NCBI RefSeq assembly: GCF_030704535.1
Contig: NC_081820.1
Span: 3,736,501 to 3,800,500, forward strand
From: Vitis vinifera
Taxonomy: Eukaryota; Streptophyta; Magnoliopsida; Vitales; Vitaceae
DNA length: 64,000 nucleotides
Direction: 5' to 3'
Positions 36,031 through 47,084 of this stretch are shown here, piece after piece. Made by a program: the position numbers and the translations under genes. The first letter of the stretch is position 1, and each line of letters begins with the position of its first letter. The notes below the pieces were generated by a model. That model did not search any database, was not told the origin of the DNA, and saw nothing but the letters and a program-made list of their open reading frames with translations.

Positions 36031-36127
36031 CACCTTTGGGGTGATCTTGTAGTTCCTATGGGTGGAGACGATGGGGTCGGTACATGGATTTTCTTTCCTT
36101 TTGTCGCGTTTTGCTTAAAGGGTTACA
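36031..36127 (-). pseudogene. Nuclear copy of plastid trnA-region sequence (NUPT, copy 1)
   Basis: CACCTTTGGGGTGATCTTG, then TAGTTCCTATGGGTGGAGAC and GATGGGGTCGGTACATGG, up to about AAAGGGTT. Its reverse complement resembles the plastid trnA intron/23S-proximal rDNA spacer with GGACCGACCCCATC and AACTACGAGATCACCCC. It is inverted relative to the 16S fragment at 34621-34714, although both lie on the same strand in a plastome rDNA operon. Identification is from memory and needs alignment. Confidence 0.7.
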
Positions 36128-36390
36128 ATGCCGAGAATAGAACTCTCCCTCGGTCAATGATTTTCAAAGTTGCGAACTGGTTTTTCCCCTGCAACTTTGA
36201 TAGTAATGAGAGATAGTGATAACAATGATAAGAGTAATTGACACCATGGTGGTGGGTTGGATGATCTTTCTACACAGAATTCACCTTTTTTAAAAGCATG
36301 TTGGATTGAGAAAATAAAATTTGCATGTTTTTTAATTTTTAGTTCTTCTATTTAAACAATGCTAAATTCAAAATAATAAAAAGCCATATA

Positions 36391-36450
36391 TAAGATATAG
36401 CCTTTTTCAACTACATGAAATTTCTAAATACCCATGAGCAGGCATATAAA
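36391..36450 (-). repeat. Inverted fragment of the prolamin-gene upstream region (copy 1)
   Basis: The reverse complement matches 7718-7795 / 32800-32870 (ATAAGATATAGCCTTTTTCAA, then CCCATGAGCA). It lies 570 bp to the right of inverted repeat 1. Confidence 0.75.
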
Positions 36451-36474
36451 CAACCTAAACTGCCCCTGATTCTA

Positions 36475-37808
36475 TTGAAATCCAAAAAAGATTCAAAGAG
36501 AAAAGAGAGAAAAGAAGAGAAAATCTAGGATTTCTCATTATGAATTCTCTGTCAAATAAGTACAACACCATTAGGATTTAAATAGACCTAATAAAACCTA
36601 AAAAAAAAAAAAAGAATAATTCTAATATAGCATCTAAATTAGATAAAGAAATAGTAATTAAATAAATCTAAATGGTAACTACATAAAACTGCTAAATAAA
36701 TAACTCGAACATCCTCCTACAAACTTATGACGCTGCTGCATGAAGCATTGAGAGTTTGCCAACCGAAAATCAAAAGTGCGAAAGTGGGTGTAACTTGGTA
36801 AACAACTTTGCAATCATACTATTGAGAAAATCCCTTACCAACCAATTGAGCATTTTACCACTTAATTGAAGTACCAAATTATGATTTAAAGACATTGAGA
36901 CTCAACATGAATAGAAAAGGTATATGCTCAAAGAAGTAGTATAAGACATAAAACTAAAAACATCAAGGAAAGAGAGAAGAAGAAAAATAAAAGGACATAA
37001 AACTAAACCATAAAGGAAATAGAGGTAGAAGTCAACCAAAACTTAGCACGGAAGAAGGGATCAAGGAATAGAGATAGAAGAAAATGCAGAATCATATAAG
37101 AAAAAGAAAATAGAAGAAGAAGAGACACACAAATATTTTATTCATATTCAATAGACAAAGTCAGATAGAATTTGGATTCATATTCAACAAATAGAGAAAC
37201 GAAATTTGGATTCATATCCAACAACACAAAAGAAAGAAAGATAGGTAGAATTTGGATTCATATCCAATAGCATAGAAGAATGAGAGACAGATAGAATTTT
37301 AAATTCGCATCCAACTAAGAGACAGACAAAATTTGGATTCATATCCAACAAATGAATACAAAATCAAATACATGGATCAAATAGGAAAAGAACGATTTAA
37401 ACGCCCATTATGATATCCTACGATCAAACATATATGAAAACGATGCATAAGATTAAATTCTCTTCCATGAAATCATAAATTAAAAATTCCATTAAAGATG
37501 TAGAGAGGTGGCTCGAACCCATTGCTTCTCGCTAAACCTAGCTCTCATATCATGTGGAAATCCAAAAAAAAAATATTCAAAGAGAAAAAAAGAGCAAGGA
37601 AAGAAAATTTAGGATTTCTCATCATGAATTCTCTTTCAAATAAGTACAACACCATTAGGATTTAAATAGACCTAATAAAAACTAAAAAAGAAAGAGAATA
37701 ATTCTAAAAACAATAATTCTAATATAGTAACTAAATAAGAAAGAGAAATTGTAATTAAATAAATCTAAATAGTAACAAAATAAAACTATTAAATAAATAA
37801 CTCTAACA
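36475..37808 (-). mobile_element. Internally deleted copia element with both LTRs (copy 2)
   Basis: LTRs are 36475-36711 and 37555-37808 (about 240-250 bp), read on the minus strand from TGTTAGAG-type start to GGATTT-type end. A PBS-like CATGATATGAGAGC lies just inside the right LTR. The RT relic of copy 1 (9353-9580) is mostly deleted here. Confidence 0.75.
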
Positions 37809-38404
37809 AATTTGAGCCCTCTTTGAGGTGTGATCCATTGTTGATAATTTCAATATTAATAAAGGTTGTAGTGGGTATATTGAAAATATCCCTCTTAGTT
37901 TTGGCTCCCTTCATCAAAGGTAGTTTGTAATAAATTGATGATCAAGTCCAAAATAAGGCAATAAGATTGAGTTTATCCATATTACGAAAAATTAATACCC
38001 ACTCAGTTTCAACTCAAGAATGAAAGAACATCCCTACTACAAAACCATTAGTAAGTATATCAATATTTGAAAGGGATATAGAGAAAATGGTGCTGCTTGG
38101 AGCATTCATGTGAAACAAAAAGTAAGTTAAGCACATCTAGTTCCTAAGGTGTTGTTTGTTTTAATAATTTTTTGCTAAAAAAAACTTAATTTTATTTTTT
38201 AGAGAGTTTGTATTTTTCTTTTACTTTTGATTAAATAGAAAAAAAATCAAATTATTTGACTTTTTTTAATGCTAAAGTAACCAGTTAATTTTTCTTTACT
38301 TCTTAATGCTTAATAGAAATAAAATATTGAAAAAACAAATAACTTAATACTTAATACTATTAAATACTATCTAGTCTCAAGTTCTATTTAGAATTAAGTA
38401 ATGG
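37809..38404. other. Retroelement-derived spacer (copy 2)
   Basis: Counterpart of 10475-11129. It lacks the AAAAAATAAATAAACACCCC stretch seen in copies 1 and 3. No gene. Confidence 0.5.
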
Positions 38405-38985
38405 TCATAGTGTCAAAGAATTAAGAATGGGAATTGGCTAATGTTTATCGACTTCAATGACCTAAAGGATAATTTTCCACTTCCTCAAATCAATTAAGTT
38501 GTGGAATCATCAATATGGCACAACATGCTCTTTTGTATGAGTACTTCAAATACAATCAAATGTCCATGTATCCCTTAGATAAGGAGAATTGATAATGTAT
38601 TACTAACTATGAGATCTATTGTTATGGAGCTATATACATGTCATTTAGGTTAAAGAATGACAAAGCCAAATACTAAACACTCATCATAGAGATGTTTTAG
38701 GACAAGCTAGGGAACGCTAGGGAACACTATGGAATTCTACATCGATGATATGCTTGTCAAAAGTCCTAGTGAGAGTTAGCATTTTGATAAGCTAAGTGAA
38801 GGAATCCTATGAATCATGCCTTTGACGTGAAATTAGTGGGATTTTTGTTAACCGAATGGGATATTGAGGTTAATCCCAAGAAAATTTGAGTTGTCCTCGA
38901 ATTTGCCTCTATCAAATAAATGAAGGAGATGTTAAGCATTAAAGTCATCATATATTGGTTAGGAGACAAAGGGGGGGAGCTTCCT
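38405..38985 (+). pseudogene. Gypsy RT remnant, truncated at a junction (copy 2)
   Basis: Same FIDFNDLK ... YIDDMLVKS relic as 11130-11640, with a 10-bp local duplication GGGAACGCTA near 38711. Homology ends at about 38990, where the sequence jumps to the dispersed repeat of the next unit. Confidence 0.78.
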
Positions 38986-38993
38986 TGTGTTAT

Positions 38994-39545
38994 GAAACAA
39001 ATTTGAAATTTACTATTTATTTAATGATATTTCAATTTCATTTTTATTTATCCTTTTTTTTATGCAATATTATATCTTATGAGTATCTTGGCTTAACATC
39101 TCTAGTATTATAAATGATTTAAGTGTATTAGGAGTTACACAAAATATCCAAATTATTTGCTCCTTGCAAGTAAATAATTTATTGGCAACCGATTCAAGAA
39201 CTTAGACAATCCATTTGTGACATTAGTGCACTACCTCACATGGTGAGTGCACTAGTATGTACCCTTACACATTAGATAAGACTTATAGTAAATCATGATG
39301 TAAGGCTACTAAGTAGTCATGATTTCACCAAACAGTTATATTATATTATTTTTTAATCTTAAAAAAATATTGAATTGGAGTGAAAGTCTGCAATAGTTTT
39401 AAAATAATGGTGAGATCTTAATGTGATCATATATTTTCTATGAATTGGATCACTATTAATGAAAGTCAATAATAATAGATATTTTTAATATAGACACCAT
39501 GATATTTCATAAACTTTAAAATAGTATGTCCCCTTAGACAATCTT
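38994..39545. repeat. LTR-like dispersed repeat (copy 4)
   Basis: Matches 5796-6350 from TTATGAAAC onward. Its left edge is the unit 3 / unit 4 junction. Non-coding. Confidence 0.5.
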
Positions 39546-39552
39546 AAGGAAA

Positions 39553-39904
39553 ATCTATAAATAAACACCCTCCACGAATGCATATAGACCACTCAAGCAC
39601 CCACGCTCATATACTACGGAAAGGACCACTGTTCTCCTCCCAAAGAGGCAAAAGAAGTTGGTAATGCAAACATGGGAGACTCAGCTTTTCATCTTCCGCA
39701 CCCTTACACTCACCATTGGCTATAAAATTGAAAAATCGATACATGGCCAGGTGGAATACGGAGGATCACTTCCCACCATCATCTTCTACCTCCACTGCAC
39801 AACATAAAACCATCTACTATCTACATGGAAACCACCACCATTTTCCTTGTGTATTCATAGCCTCATACGATATCTTTTATAAAATAATGCACAAGATCAC
39901 TTAA
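39553..39904 (+). other. Conserved TATA / 53-codon module (copy 4)
   Basis: The TATA-like motif is at about 39556. The ORF from the ATG at 39743 is open and here extends upstream in frame to 39716. Sequence is otherwise as in the other copies. Confidence 0.4.
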
Positions 39905-41640
39905 ATACTTTTAACAAAATCATTGCAAACAAAGGATTTATTCTTAGACTTTTAATTAAAAATATAAACATTGTAAGCTTGTTTAGCTACTATTTTTTAA
40001 AGGTCCTGAAAAATAACTTTGAAGAACAATTTTTGAAAACTGTTATATGATGTTTTGTAAAACAAATTTTTTTTAGAAACTTAAAATATTTTTAACTTAT
40101 TTTTAATATTTTTAAAAATAATTTTTATGTCTACAACTTTATTTTTAATCATTATATATGTTTGTATAACTATTTTTTAAAACAACTCTCAAAAAACAAC
40201 GGAAAACAACTCAAATATATTTTCTGAAAATACCATGTTTTATGTTTTTAAGAAAATAAAACGGAAGACAGTTTTTTGTTGTTAGATGTATTTTCCAATA
40301 TTTTTTTTTTGGCAAAATAGACTCATAGTTTTTCAAAATAATAACAATAATACAAGGAGCTTTGGAATTCATTATTTTCAATTTTTTTTAAAATGCAAGG
40401 TGCAGCAACCCTTTGATTACCTTTTTTCTTTAAATTACTCCACCAAATTGTGAGCAATTATGTTGATGTCCAAGAATTTGTGTCTAATATATGCCATATT
40501 ATTCTTATGATAATCACCACTTGTCTTAATTGCAAGCTTAATTAAAGTGTGTTTGATAGTGATTTTAGGAAGTACTTTTATCTTTTATAATAATTAAAAA
40601 CTTTTATCTTTCGAGTATTAAAAAGACTAAAAATGCTCAAATGAGTTGCTCAAAGCATCCATTTCAAATACATCTTTCACCTATTCTAGTGAATAGTTTG
40701 TTGAACAAAATTGTTATCTAAAAAATGTAAAGATGAATAATATAATATTTGTAATAAAAAATCCCTAACACTTCGAGTTGTTTGGACACTACTTTAAAAA
40801 ACCACTCATAGTATTTTTAAAAAACAATTTTGTTATAAAAACATTTTTAAAAAGAAAAAAAAAAAACAAAACAAGTTTCTGACATATTTAGAAAACACTT
40901 TTAAAGAAAATTAAAAAAAAGGCTATGTGCATGCTCATGGGTACTTAGAAATACCATGTGGTTGAAAAAGGCTATATCTTATAGCTTAAAAAAAGCACTC
41001 TAAAATAAAAAAATAAAAAGGATTCACTATCTTTTATTAAAATAAATAACAATGATGAAATAGCACGATGTTAGACACATTATGTCATTTTGAAATTCAT
41101 CATTTTTTTTTCAAAGACGGTAGTGCCATTTAGGTAATATCTTGCAAAGAGGCTTTAATATGAAGTCATGAACAGAAAAGGAGGCAGTGGATAAAAGACA
41201 AAATAAATCATAAAAAACATTAAAAGAAATCAAGATTCAATGAAACCAACACGGTTGAATTTCATTTGTTTGAACTGAACCCTTAAAGAAAAAGCTTAAA
41301 AAACAGCTTTTGATTCAAGAGAGAGATTACAAGAGTTGCAATACATATACAGACACCAAGTTAAAGGAGTGTCACACATGATGTTCTTGTGGCAATTAAT
41401 AAGAGTTGATTTTCAATAGAGGATGTGATCAATATGGGAGGGAAAAGGGAAAGGTTAGTTAGTTATCAGTGTAAAAAGAATGTTCTAAGTCACAATTTAA
41501 TTAGTTTGATATTAATTTATGTACCAAATTAATGAAGAAAAAGAAACTCACTCCATTTATTAGCATTAAACTTAATTTATTACAAGGGAATGAAATCAGC
41601 AAATGAAACCGAAACTATTTCCACCACTTTTCGCACCAGG
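39905..41640. other. Non-coding upstream region of prolamin gene 3
   Basis: Counterpart of 6704-8400 and 31791-33520, with no gene. The segment near 40918-40990 is the source type of the inverted fragment at 44275-44335. Confidence 0.6.
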
Positions 41641-41654
41641 CATACATATATATA
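41641..41654 (+). promoter_or_regulatory. TATA box of prolamin gene 3
   Basis: CATACATATATATA lies about 90 bp before the ATG at 41744. Confidence 0.6.
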
Positions 41655-41743
41655 CGAATCATTTCACCACATCTAATTACCTCCATCAAAAAGATATATT
41701 TTCCCACAACTCTAGACATATTTACTATTCACAAACATAGATC

Positions 41744-42181
41744 ATGGCCAGTTTCTGCAAGGTCTCTGTCATGGCATTCGTTCTCTTAGCTAGTGGGGCT
41801 TTCCTGTCATCACCAGCACTGGCATTCGAAGCCAATGAACAAGACTTTAGCCTCGCATCAGAACCTTCTTCCAGCAGTGACCAAGACATTATTCCACCTG
41901 CATTACGCCATTATTTGTTTCAATGCCTCAAGAAGCTGGGTGAAGAATGCAGGCCATTGTTCTTTGCTAAAATATTCATAGGTGAAAAAAATGAGATCCC
42001 TACTAGTTGTTGCCAAAACCTGGTGCAGATGGGAGATAAATGCCACACTGCGATTACCGATGCTGTAATCTCGAGACCTGAGTTCAGTGGCAATGCAACC
42101 TTATTTCATACAAGATCTGACGAGACTTGGACGACCTGTAGCCAACTCGTAGAGGCTATCTCTCCAGGCCCATCTTCTTAA
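41744..42181 (+). CDS. Prolamin-like (ECA1-type) secreted cysteine-rich protein, copy 3
   Basis: 145 aa, single exon, with signal peptide 1-27 and the six conserved cysteines. Against copy 1 it has N106D, R122H and A145S plus three silent changes. The first cysteine loop is as in copy 1 (CLKKLGEEC), so it is intermediate between copies 1 and 2. The downstream context is as for gene 2: plastid fragment, pectinesterase inverted repeat, plastid fragment, deleted copia element. There are no frameshifts and the promoter is the same as in the other copies, so it is probably functional. Confidence 0.9.
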   Translation: MASFCKVSVMAFVLLASGAFLSSPALAFEANEQDFSLASEPSSSSDQDIIPPALRHYLFQCLKKLGEECRPLFFAKIFIGEKNEIPTSCCQNLVQMGDKCHTAITDAVISRPEFSGNATLFHTRSDETWTTCSQLVEAISPGPSS

Positions 42182-42737
42182 GATTATATTTTAATATTTT
42201 GTTTACATGGATGTAAGAACATATTTATTAATGAATAACATGGATGGTAGGTATGTGTACTTGTTAGTATAATCATATCAACAGTTTCTAGCTTTTGTTT
42301 CGAAATGATTCTTATAGCATGGTTTCTGTTCCTTATGCCTTTGACATGGTAAGGCTTTGAATTAGACTATTAATGGAGCATTAGACTATTAAAAGAGTAA
42401 ACAAGTTGAGTAGGTTGGATTTTTAAAATGCATGGAGCATCAAAGGTAGAGATAGAACTCACCAAAAAACATTTATTTGTTTTGTTTGAGATTGAGTCCC
42501 TGTGCACTAGAATGCAGGCCCATAGCAAAGAGGCAATCCCAAGCATAAGGAGTTAGAAATGCCTAGGGTGGGGTAAGTTAAATCCCAAAAACAAACTAAA
42601 TGTACCGAAACCAATCCAATCTCAGCTGATTAGTTATATTTTCAATGGCCAAATGCTGGGTTTGATGTGAGAAATAAATGAACTTATGAAGATGGTGTTT
42701 GTTTTTTTGACTTAGTCTTAAACATAAATTAAGGCTA
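42182..42737. other. Spacer after prolamin gene 3
   Basis: Near-identical to 34062-34620. No gene recognised. Confidence 0.6.
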
Positions 42738-42830
42738 CGGTCAACCATACGATGATGAATTCGTTCCCAGGCCTTGTACACACCGCCCGCCACACTATAA
42801 GAGTTGGTCATGCCCGAAGTCATTACCTTA
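42738..42830 (+). pseudogene. Nuclear copy of plastid 16S rRNA 3' end (NUPT, copy 2)
   Basis: Less decayed than copy 1: it keeps TTGTACACACCGCCCG, the hallmark of the small-subunit rRNA decoding region, and CATGCCCGAAGTCATTACC. Same position relative to the inverted repeat as 34621-34714. Confidence 0.88.
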
Positions 42831-42889
42831 AGTAATAAATTTTGAAATCGGGTGATATGATATATGATATATGATATATTGAGTTACAC

Positions 42890-43179
42890 TCTATTATAGA
42901 AGAAGGGCGGCGTGCCTCTATAAATTGCAGTACTATCACCTTCCTTATAATATCATTGCATATTAATTCAAACGCAAGGATTAATTGCACCCTCTACTCT
43001 CTCGACTCCCTAACCTCATTCCATACACACTCAAGTCAAGAATGGCTATAACAATGCCATCCATTGCTTTCTTCCTCCTCCTCCTCCACTCATTGTTGGC
43101 AAGTACAACTGACAATGATAATGCACAAATCCCTAGCAATAAAAGTCAACTAGCTTCTAATTCTGGATGCCATTTATGA
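42890..43179 (+). pseudogene. Truncated pectinesterase 5' copy, plus arm of repeat 2
   Basis: A TATA box is followed by an ATG at 43042. The 46-codon frame holds the signal peptide and [15 protein letters not shown], then SNSGCHL and a stop at 43179 inside the loop. No enzyme domain. Confidence 0.85.
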
Positions 43180-43510
43180 ACCATGAAGCTAGTTGACTTT
43201 TATCGCTAGGGATTTGTGCATTATCATTGTCAGCAAGTACATGATGAGAGGAGGAGGAGGAAGAATGCAATGGATGTCATTGTTGTAGCCATTCTTGACC
43301 ATGAGTATGTATGGAATGAGGTTCGGGAGTTGAGAGTGGAGAGGGTGCAATTAATCTTTGTGTTTGAATTAATATGCAATGAGGTTATGAGGAAGGAGAT
43401 AGTCCTGCAATTTATAGAGGCACGCCATCCTTCTTCTATGATATAGTGGAGGTCAATCTTGACCATTTCTTTCTCTCAAAACTATAATATGTTCAAAGCT
43501 AAATCCTTAC
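43161..43510 (-). pseudogene. Truncated pectinesterase 5' copy, minus arm of repeat 2
   Basis: The minus-strand ATG is at 43292, with signal-peptide coding SIAFFLLLLSS and then a frame break. The promoter with a TATA-like TATAAATTG is at about 43418-43410. Homology continues to 43705. Confidence 0.85.
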
Positions 43511-43914
43511 CATTAAAATATAACAATTAATACTAATTTTTCAAAATTCCAAGGTTCTGATTTTAAATTTATGTTAAAATTTCCAACTACAAAGTGAGAA
43601 GATAGAACCCAAAATTTGTTTACCCACTACACAAATTGGTTGATGGCCACCCGATTTCAACTCATTGATGTTAGTTTTAAATTAAAACTACTTTCAATAT
43701 ATCATGTGTGACTTACGGACATTCTAAAAATTGACAACTTGTATTTCATGTTCCATTATAACTGATAATCATGAAATAAATTAAATTAGGTCATTTTATA
43801 AGTATTTATTACAACAAGAATCATATTAATAAATACCCACTAGTTATACCCAATAATAGTAAATGGGTGTTGTATATATAGTTTTATTTTTCTTTTTTTA
43901 ACAATATATCATGG

Positions 43915-44009
43915 CACCTTTGGGATGATCTCGTAGTTCCTACGGGTGGAGACGATGGGGTCGGTACATGGATTTTCTTTCCTTTTGTCGCGTTTTATTT
44001 AAAGGGTTA
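43915..44009 (-). pseudogene. Nuclear copy of plastid trnA-region sequence (NUPT, copy 2)
   Basis: Counterpart of 36031-36127, with GATCTCGTAGTTCCTACGGG better preserved. The orientation is opposite to the 16S fragment at 42738-42830. Confidence 0.7.
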
Positions 44010-44274
44010 TAATGCCGAGAATAGAACTCTCCCTCGGTCAATGATTTTCAAAGTTGCCAACTGGTTTTTCCCCTGCAACTTTGATAGTAATGAGAGATAG
44101 TGATAACAATGATAAGAGTAATTGACACCATGGTGGTGGGTTGGATGATCTTTCTCCAGAGAATTCACTTTTTTAAAAAGATTGTTGGATTGAGAAAATA
44201 AAATCTGCATGTTTTTTAATTTTTAGTTCTTCTATTTAAACAATGCTAAATTCAAAATAATAAAAAGCCATATA

Positions 44275-44335
44275 TAAGATATAGCCTTTTTCAACTACAT
44301 GAAATTTCTAAATACCCATGAGCAGGCATATAAAC
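44275..44335 (-). repeat. Inverted fragment of the prolamin-gene upstream region (copy 2)
   Basis: Same as 36391-36450. The reverse complement matches 40918-40990. Confidence 0.75.
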
Positions 44336-44358
44336 AACCTAAACTGCCCCTGATTCTA

Positions 44359-45888
44359 TTGAAATCCAAAAAAGATTCAAAGAGAAAAGAGAGAAAAGAA
44401 GAGAAAATCTAGGATTTCTCATTATGAATTCTCTGTCAAATAAGTACAACACCATTAGGATTTAAATAGACCTAATAAAACCTAAAAAAAAAAAAAGAAT
44501 AATTCTAATATAGCATCTAAATTAGAAAAAGAAATAGTAATTAAATAATCCTAAATAGTAACTAAATAAAACTACTAAATAAATAACTCTAACATCCTCT
44601 TACAAACTTACGATGCGGCTGCAAAAAGCATTGAGAGTTTGCCAACCCAAAATCAAAAGTGCGAAAGTGGGTGTAACTTGGTAAACAACTTTGCAATCAT
44701 ACTGTTGAGAAAATCCCTTACCAACCATTTGAGTTGTGTACCACTTAATTGAAGTACCAAATACCAAGTATCAGTCTTATGCAAAACAAAAAGTTCCTCA
44801 ATCATAGCCTTGAAAACACTAACAAGAACGTGGGGGAGGAGAATCCACAATCTTAGAAGGTGTTGAAGTAGTCGTAGAAAGAGAGGAAGGAGCATGAAAA
44901 TCAAAAACCAAAGTTCCAATATCTGCATGGAAACTATCGATATCATCCAAGAAAATATCAATGAAAATAAATTTAGATTTAGAGACATTGAGACTCAGCA
45001 TCAATAGAAAAGGTATATGCTCAAAGAAGTAGTATAAGACATAAAACTAAAACCATCAAGGAAAGAGAGAAGAAGAAAAATAAAAGGACATAAAACTAAA
45101 CCATAAAGGAAATAGAGGTAGAAGTCAACCAAAACTTAGCACAGAAGAAAAAATCAAGGAATAGAGATAGAAGAAAATGCAAAACCATATAAGAAAAAAA
45201 AAATAGAAGAAGAAGAGACCGACAAAATTTTGATTCATATTCAATAGACAGTTAGATAGAATTTGGATTCATATTCAACAAATAGAGAAACGAAATTTGG
45301 GTTCATATCCAACAACACAAAAGAAGGAAAGATGGGTAGAATTTGGATTCATATCCAATAGCATAGAAGAATGAGAGACAAATAGAATTTTAAATTCATA
45401 TCCAACTAAGAGACAGACAAAATTTGGATTCATATCCAACAAATGAATACGAAATCAAATACATGGATCAAATAGGAAAAGAACGATTTGAACACCCATT
45501 ATGATATCGTACAATCAAACATATATAAAAACAATGCATGAGATTAAATTGTCTTCCATGAAATCATAAATTAAAAATCCCATTAAAGATGTAGAGAGGT
45601 GGCTCAAACCCATTACTTCTCACTAAACCTAGCTCAGATATCATGTGGAAATCCAAAAAAATATATTCAAAGAGAAAGGAAAGAAAATTTAGGATTTCTC
45701 ATTATGAATTCTCTTTCAAATAAGTACAACGCCATTAGGATTTAAATAGACCTAATAAAACCTAAAAAAGAAAGAGAATAATTCTAAAAACAATAATTCT
45801 AATATAGTAACTAAATAAGAAAGATAAATTGTAATTAAATAAATCTAAATAGTAACAAAATAAAACTACTAAATAAATAACTCTAACA
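44359..45888 (-). mobile_element. Internally deleted copia element, most complete copy
   Basis: Two LTRs in direct orientation, 44359-44594 and 45646-45888 (about 240 bp). On the minus strand the 5' LTR is the right one, followed by CATGATATCTGAGC (PBS for initiator tRNA). A purine tract AAGAGGA precedes the 3' LTR. The interior (about 1.05 kb) keeps an RT N-terminal relic (EELFVLHKTDTWYLVL block in the minus frame 44988-44653) and tandem ATTCATATCCAAC motifs. No clear 5-bp TSD was found. Confidence 0.8.
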
Positions 45889-46534
45889 TATTCAAGCCCT
45901 CTTCGAGGTGTGATCCATTGTTGATAATTTCAATATTAAGAAAGGTTGCAGTGGGTATATTGAAAATATCCCTCTTAGTTTTGGCTCCCTTCATCAAAGG
46001 CAGTTTGTAATAAATTGATGATCAAGTCCAAAATAAGGCAATAAGATTGAGTTTATCCATATTATGAAAAATTAATACTCACTCAGTTTCAATTCAAGAA
46101 TGAAAGAATATCCCTACTACAAAACCATTAGTATCTACATCATTATTTGAAAGGGGTATAGAGAAAAAGGTGTTGCTTGGAGCATTCATGTGAAACAAAA
46201 TGTAAGTTAAGCTCATCTAGTTCCTAAGGTGTTGTTTGTTTTAATTATTTTTTGCTAAAAAGGACTTAATTTTAGATTTCAGAGAGTTTGTATTATTATT
46301 TTTTAACTGTTGATTAAATAGAAAAAATCAAATTATTTGACTTTTTTTAATGCTAAAGTAACTAGTTAATTTTTCTTTACTTCTTAATGCTCAATAGAAA
46401 TAAAATATTGAAAAAACAAATAACTTAATACTTAATACTATTAAATACTATCTAGTCTTAAGTTCTATTTAGAATTAAGTAAAAAATAAATAAACACCCC
46501 TAAGTAGCTATTTAACATGGTCATAGTGTCTAAG
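45889..46534. other. Retroelement-derived spacer (copy 3)
   Basis: Counterpart of 10475-11129, nearly identical. No gene. Confidence 0.5.
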
Positions 46535-47075
46535 AATTAAGAACGGGAAATGGCTAATGTTTATCGACTTCAATGACCTAAAGGATAATTTTCCACTTCC
46601 TCAATTCAATTAAGTTGTGGAATCATCAATATGGCACAAGATGCTCTTTTGTATGAGTACTTCAAATACAATCAAATATCCATGTATCCCCTAGATAAGG
46701 AGAATTGATAATGTATTACTAACTATGAGATCTATTGTTATTGAGCTATATACATGTCATTTAGGTTAAAGAATGACAAAGCCAAATACTAAACACTCAT
46801 CATAGAGATGTTTTAGGACAAGCTAGGGAACACTATGGAAGTCTACATCGATGATATGCTTGTCAAAAGTCCTAGTGAGAGTTAGCATTTTGATTAGCTA
46901 AGTGAAGGAATCCTATGAATCATGCCTTTGAAGTGAAATTAGTGGGATTTTTGTTAACCGAATGGGGTATTGAGGTTAATCCCAAGAAAATTTGAGTTGT
47001 CCTCGAATTTACCTCTCTCAAATCAATGAAGGAGATGTTAAGCATTAAAGTCATCATATATTGGTTAGGAGACAA
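46535..47075 (+). pseudogene. Gypsy RT remnant (copy 3)
   Basis: Same relic as 11130-11640, including the VYIDDMLVKS motif near 46842-46870. Stops and frameshifts remain. Confidence 0.8.
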
Positions 47076-47084
47076 ATGGGGGGG

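Larger units (their letters stand above)
42872..43705. repeat. Inverted repeat 2: opposed pectinesterase promoter/5' regions (hairpin locus)
   Basis: Plus arm about 42882-43156, 29-nt loop 43157-43185, minus arm 43186-43705. The plus arm lost about 240 bp of distal promoter relative to repeat 1 but keeps the TATA box (about 42917). Pairing next to the loop is nearly perfect: 43111-43156 pairs with 43186-43231 at 45 of 46 positions. The minus-arm segment is the exact complement-strand match of the intact pectinesterase gene over 45 consecutive bases (16312-16356). A fold-back RNA of roughly 275 bp stem is predicted. Transcription is not shown. Confidence 0.88.

Noticed and set aside
36133..36230. 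Small stem-loops (CAAAGTTGC / GCAACTTTG) near the right-hand plastid fragment
   Set aside because: A nine-base stem is too short to claim function; noted only because it lies beside the hairpin and could be further organellar DNA that I cannot identify.
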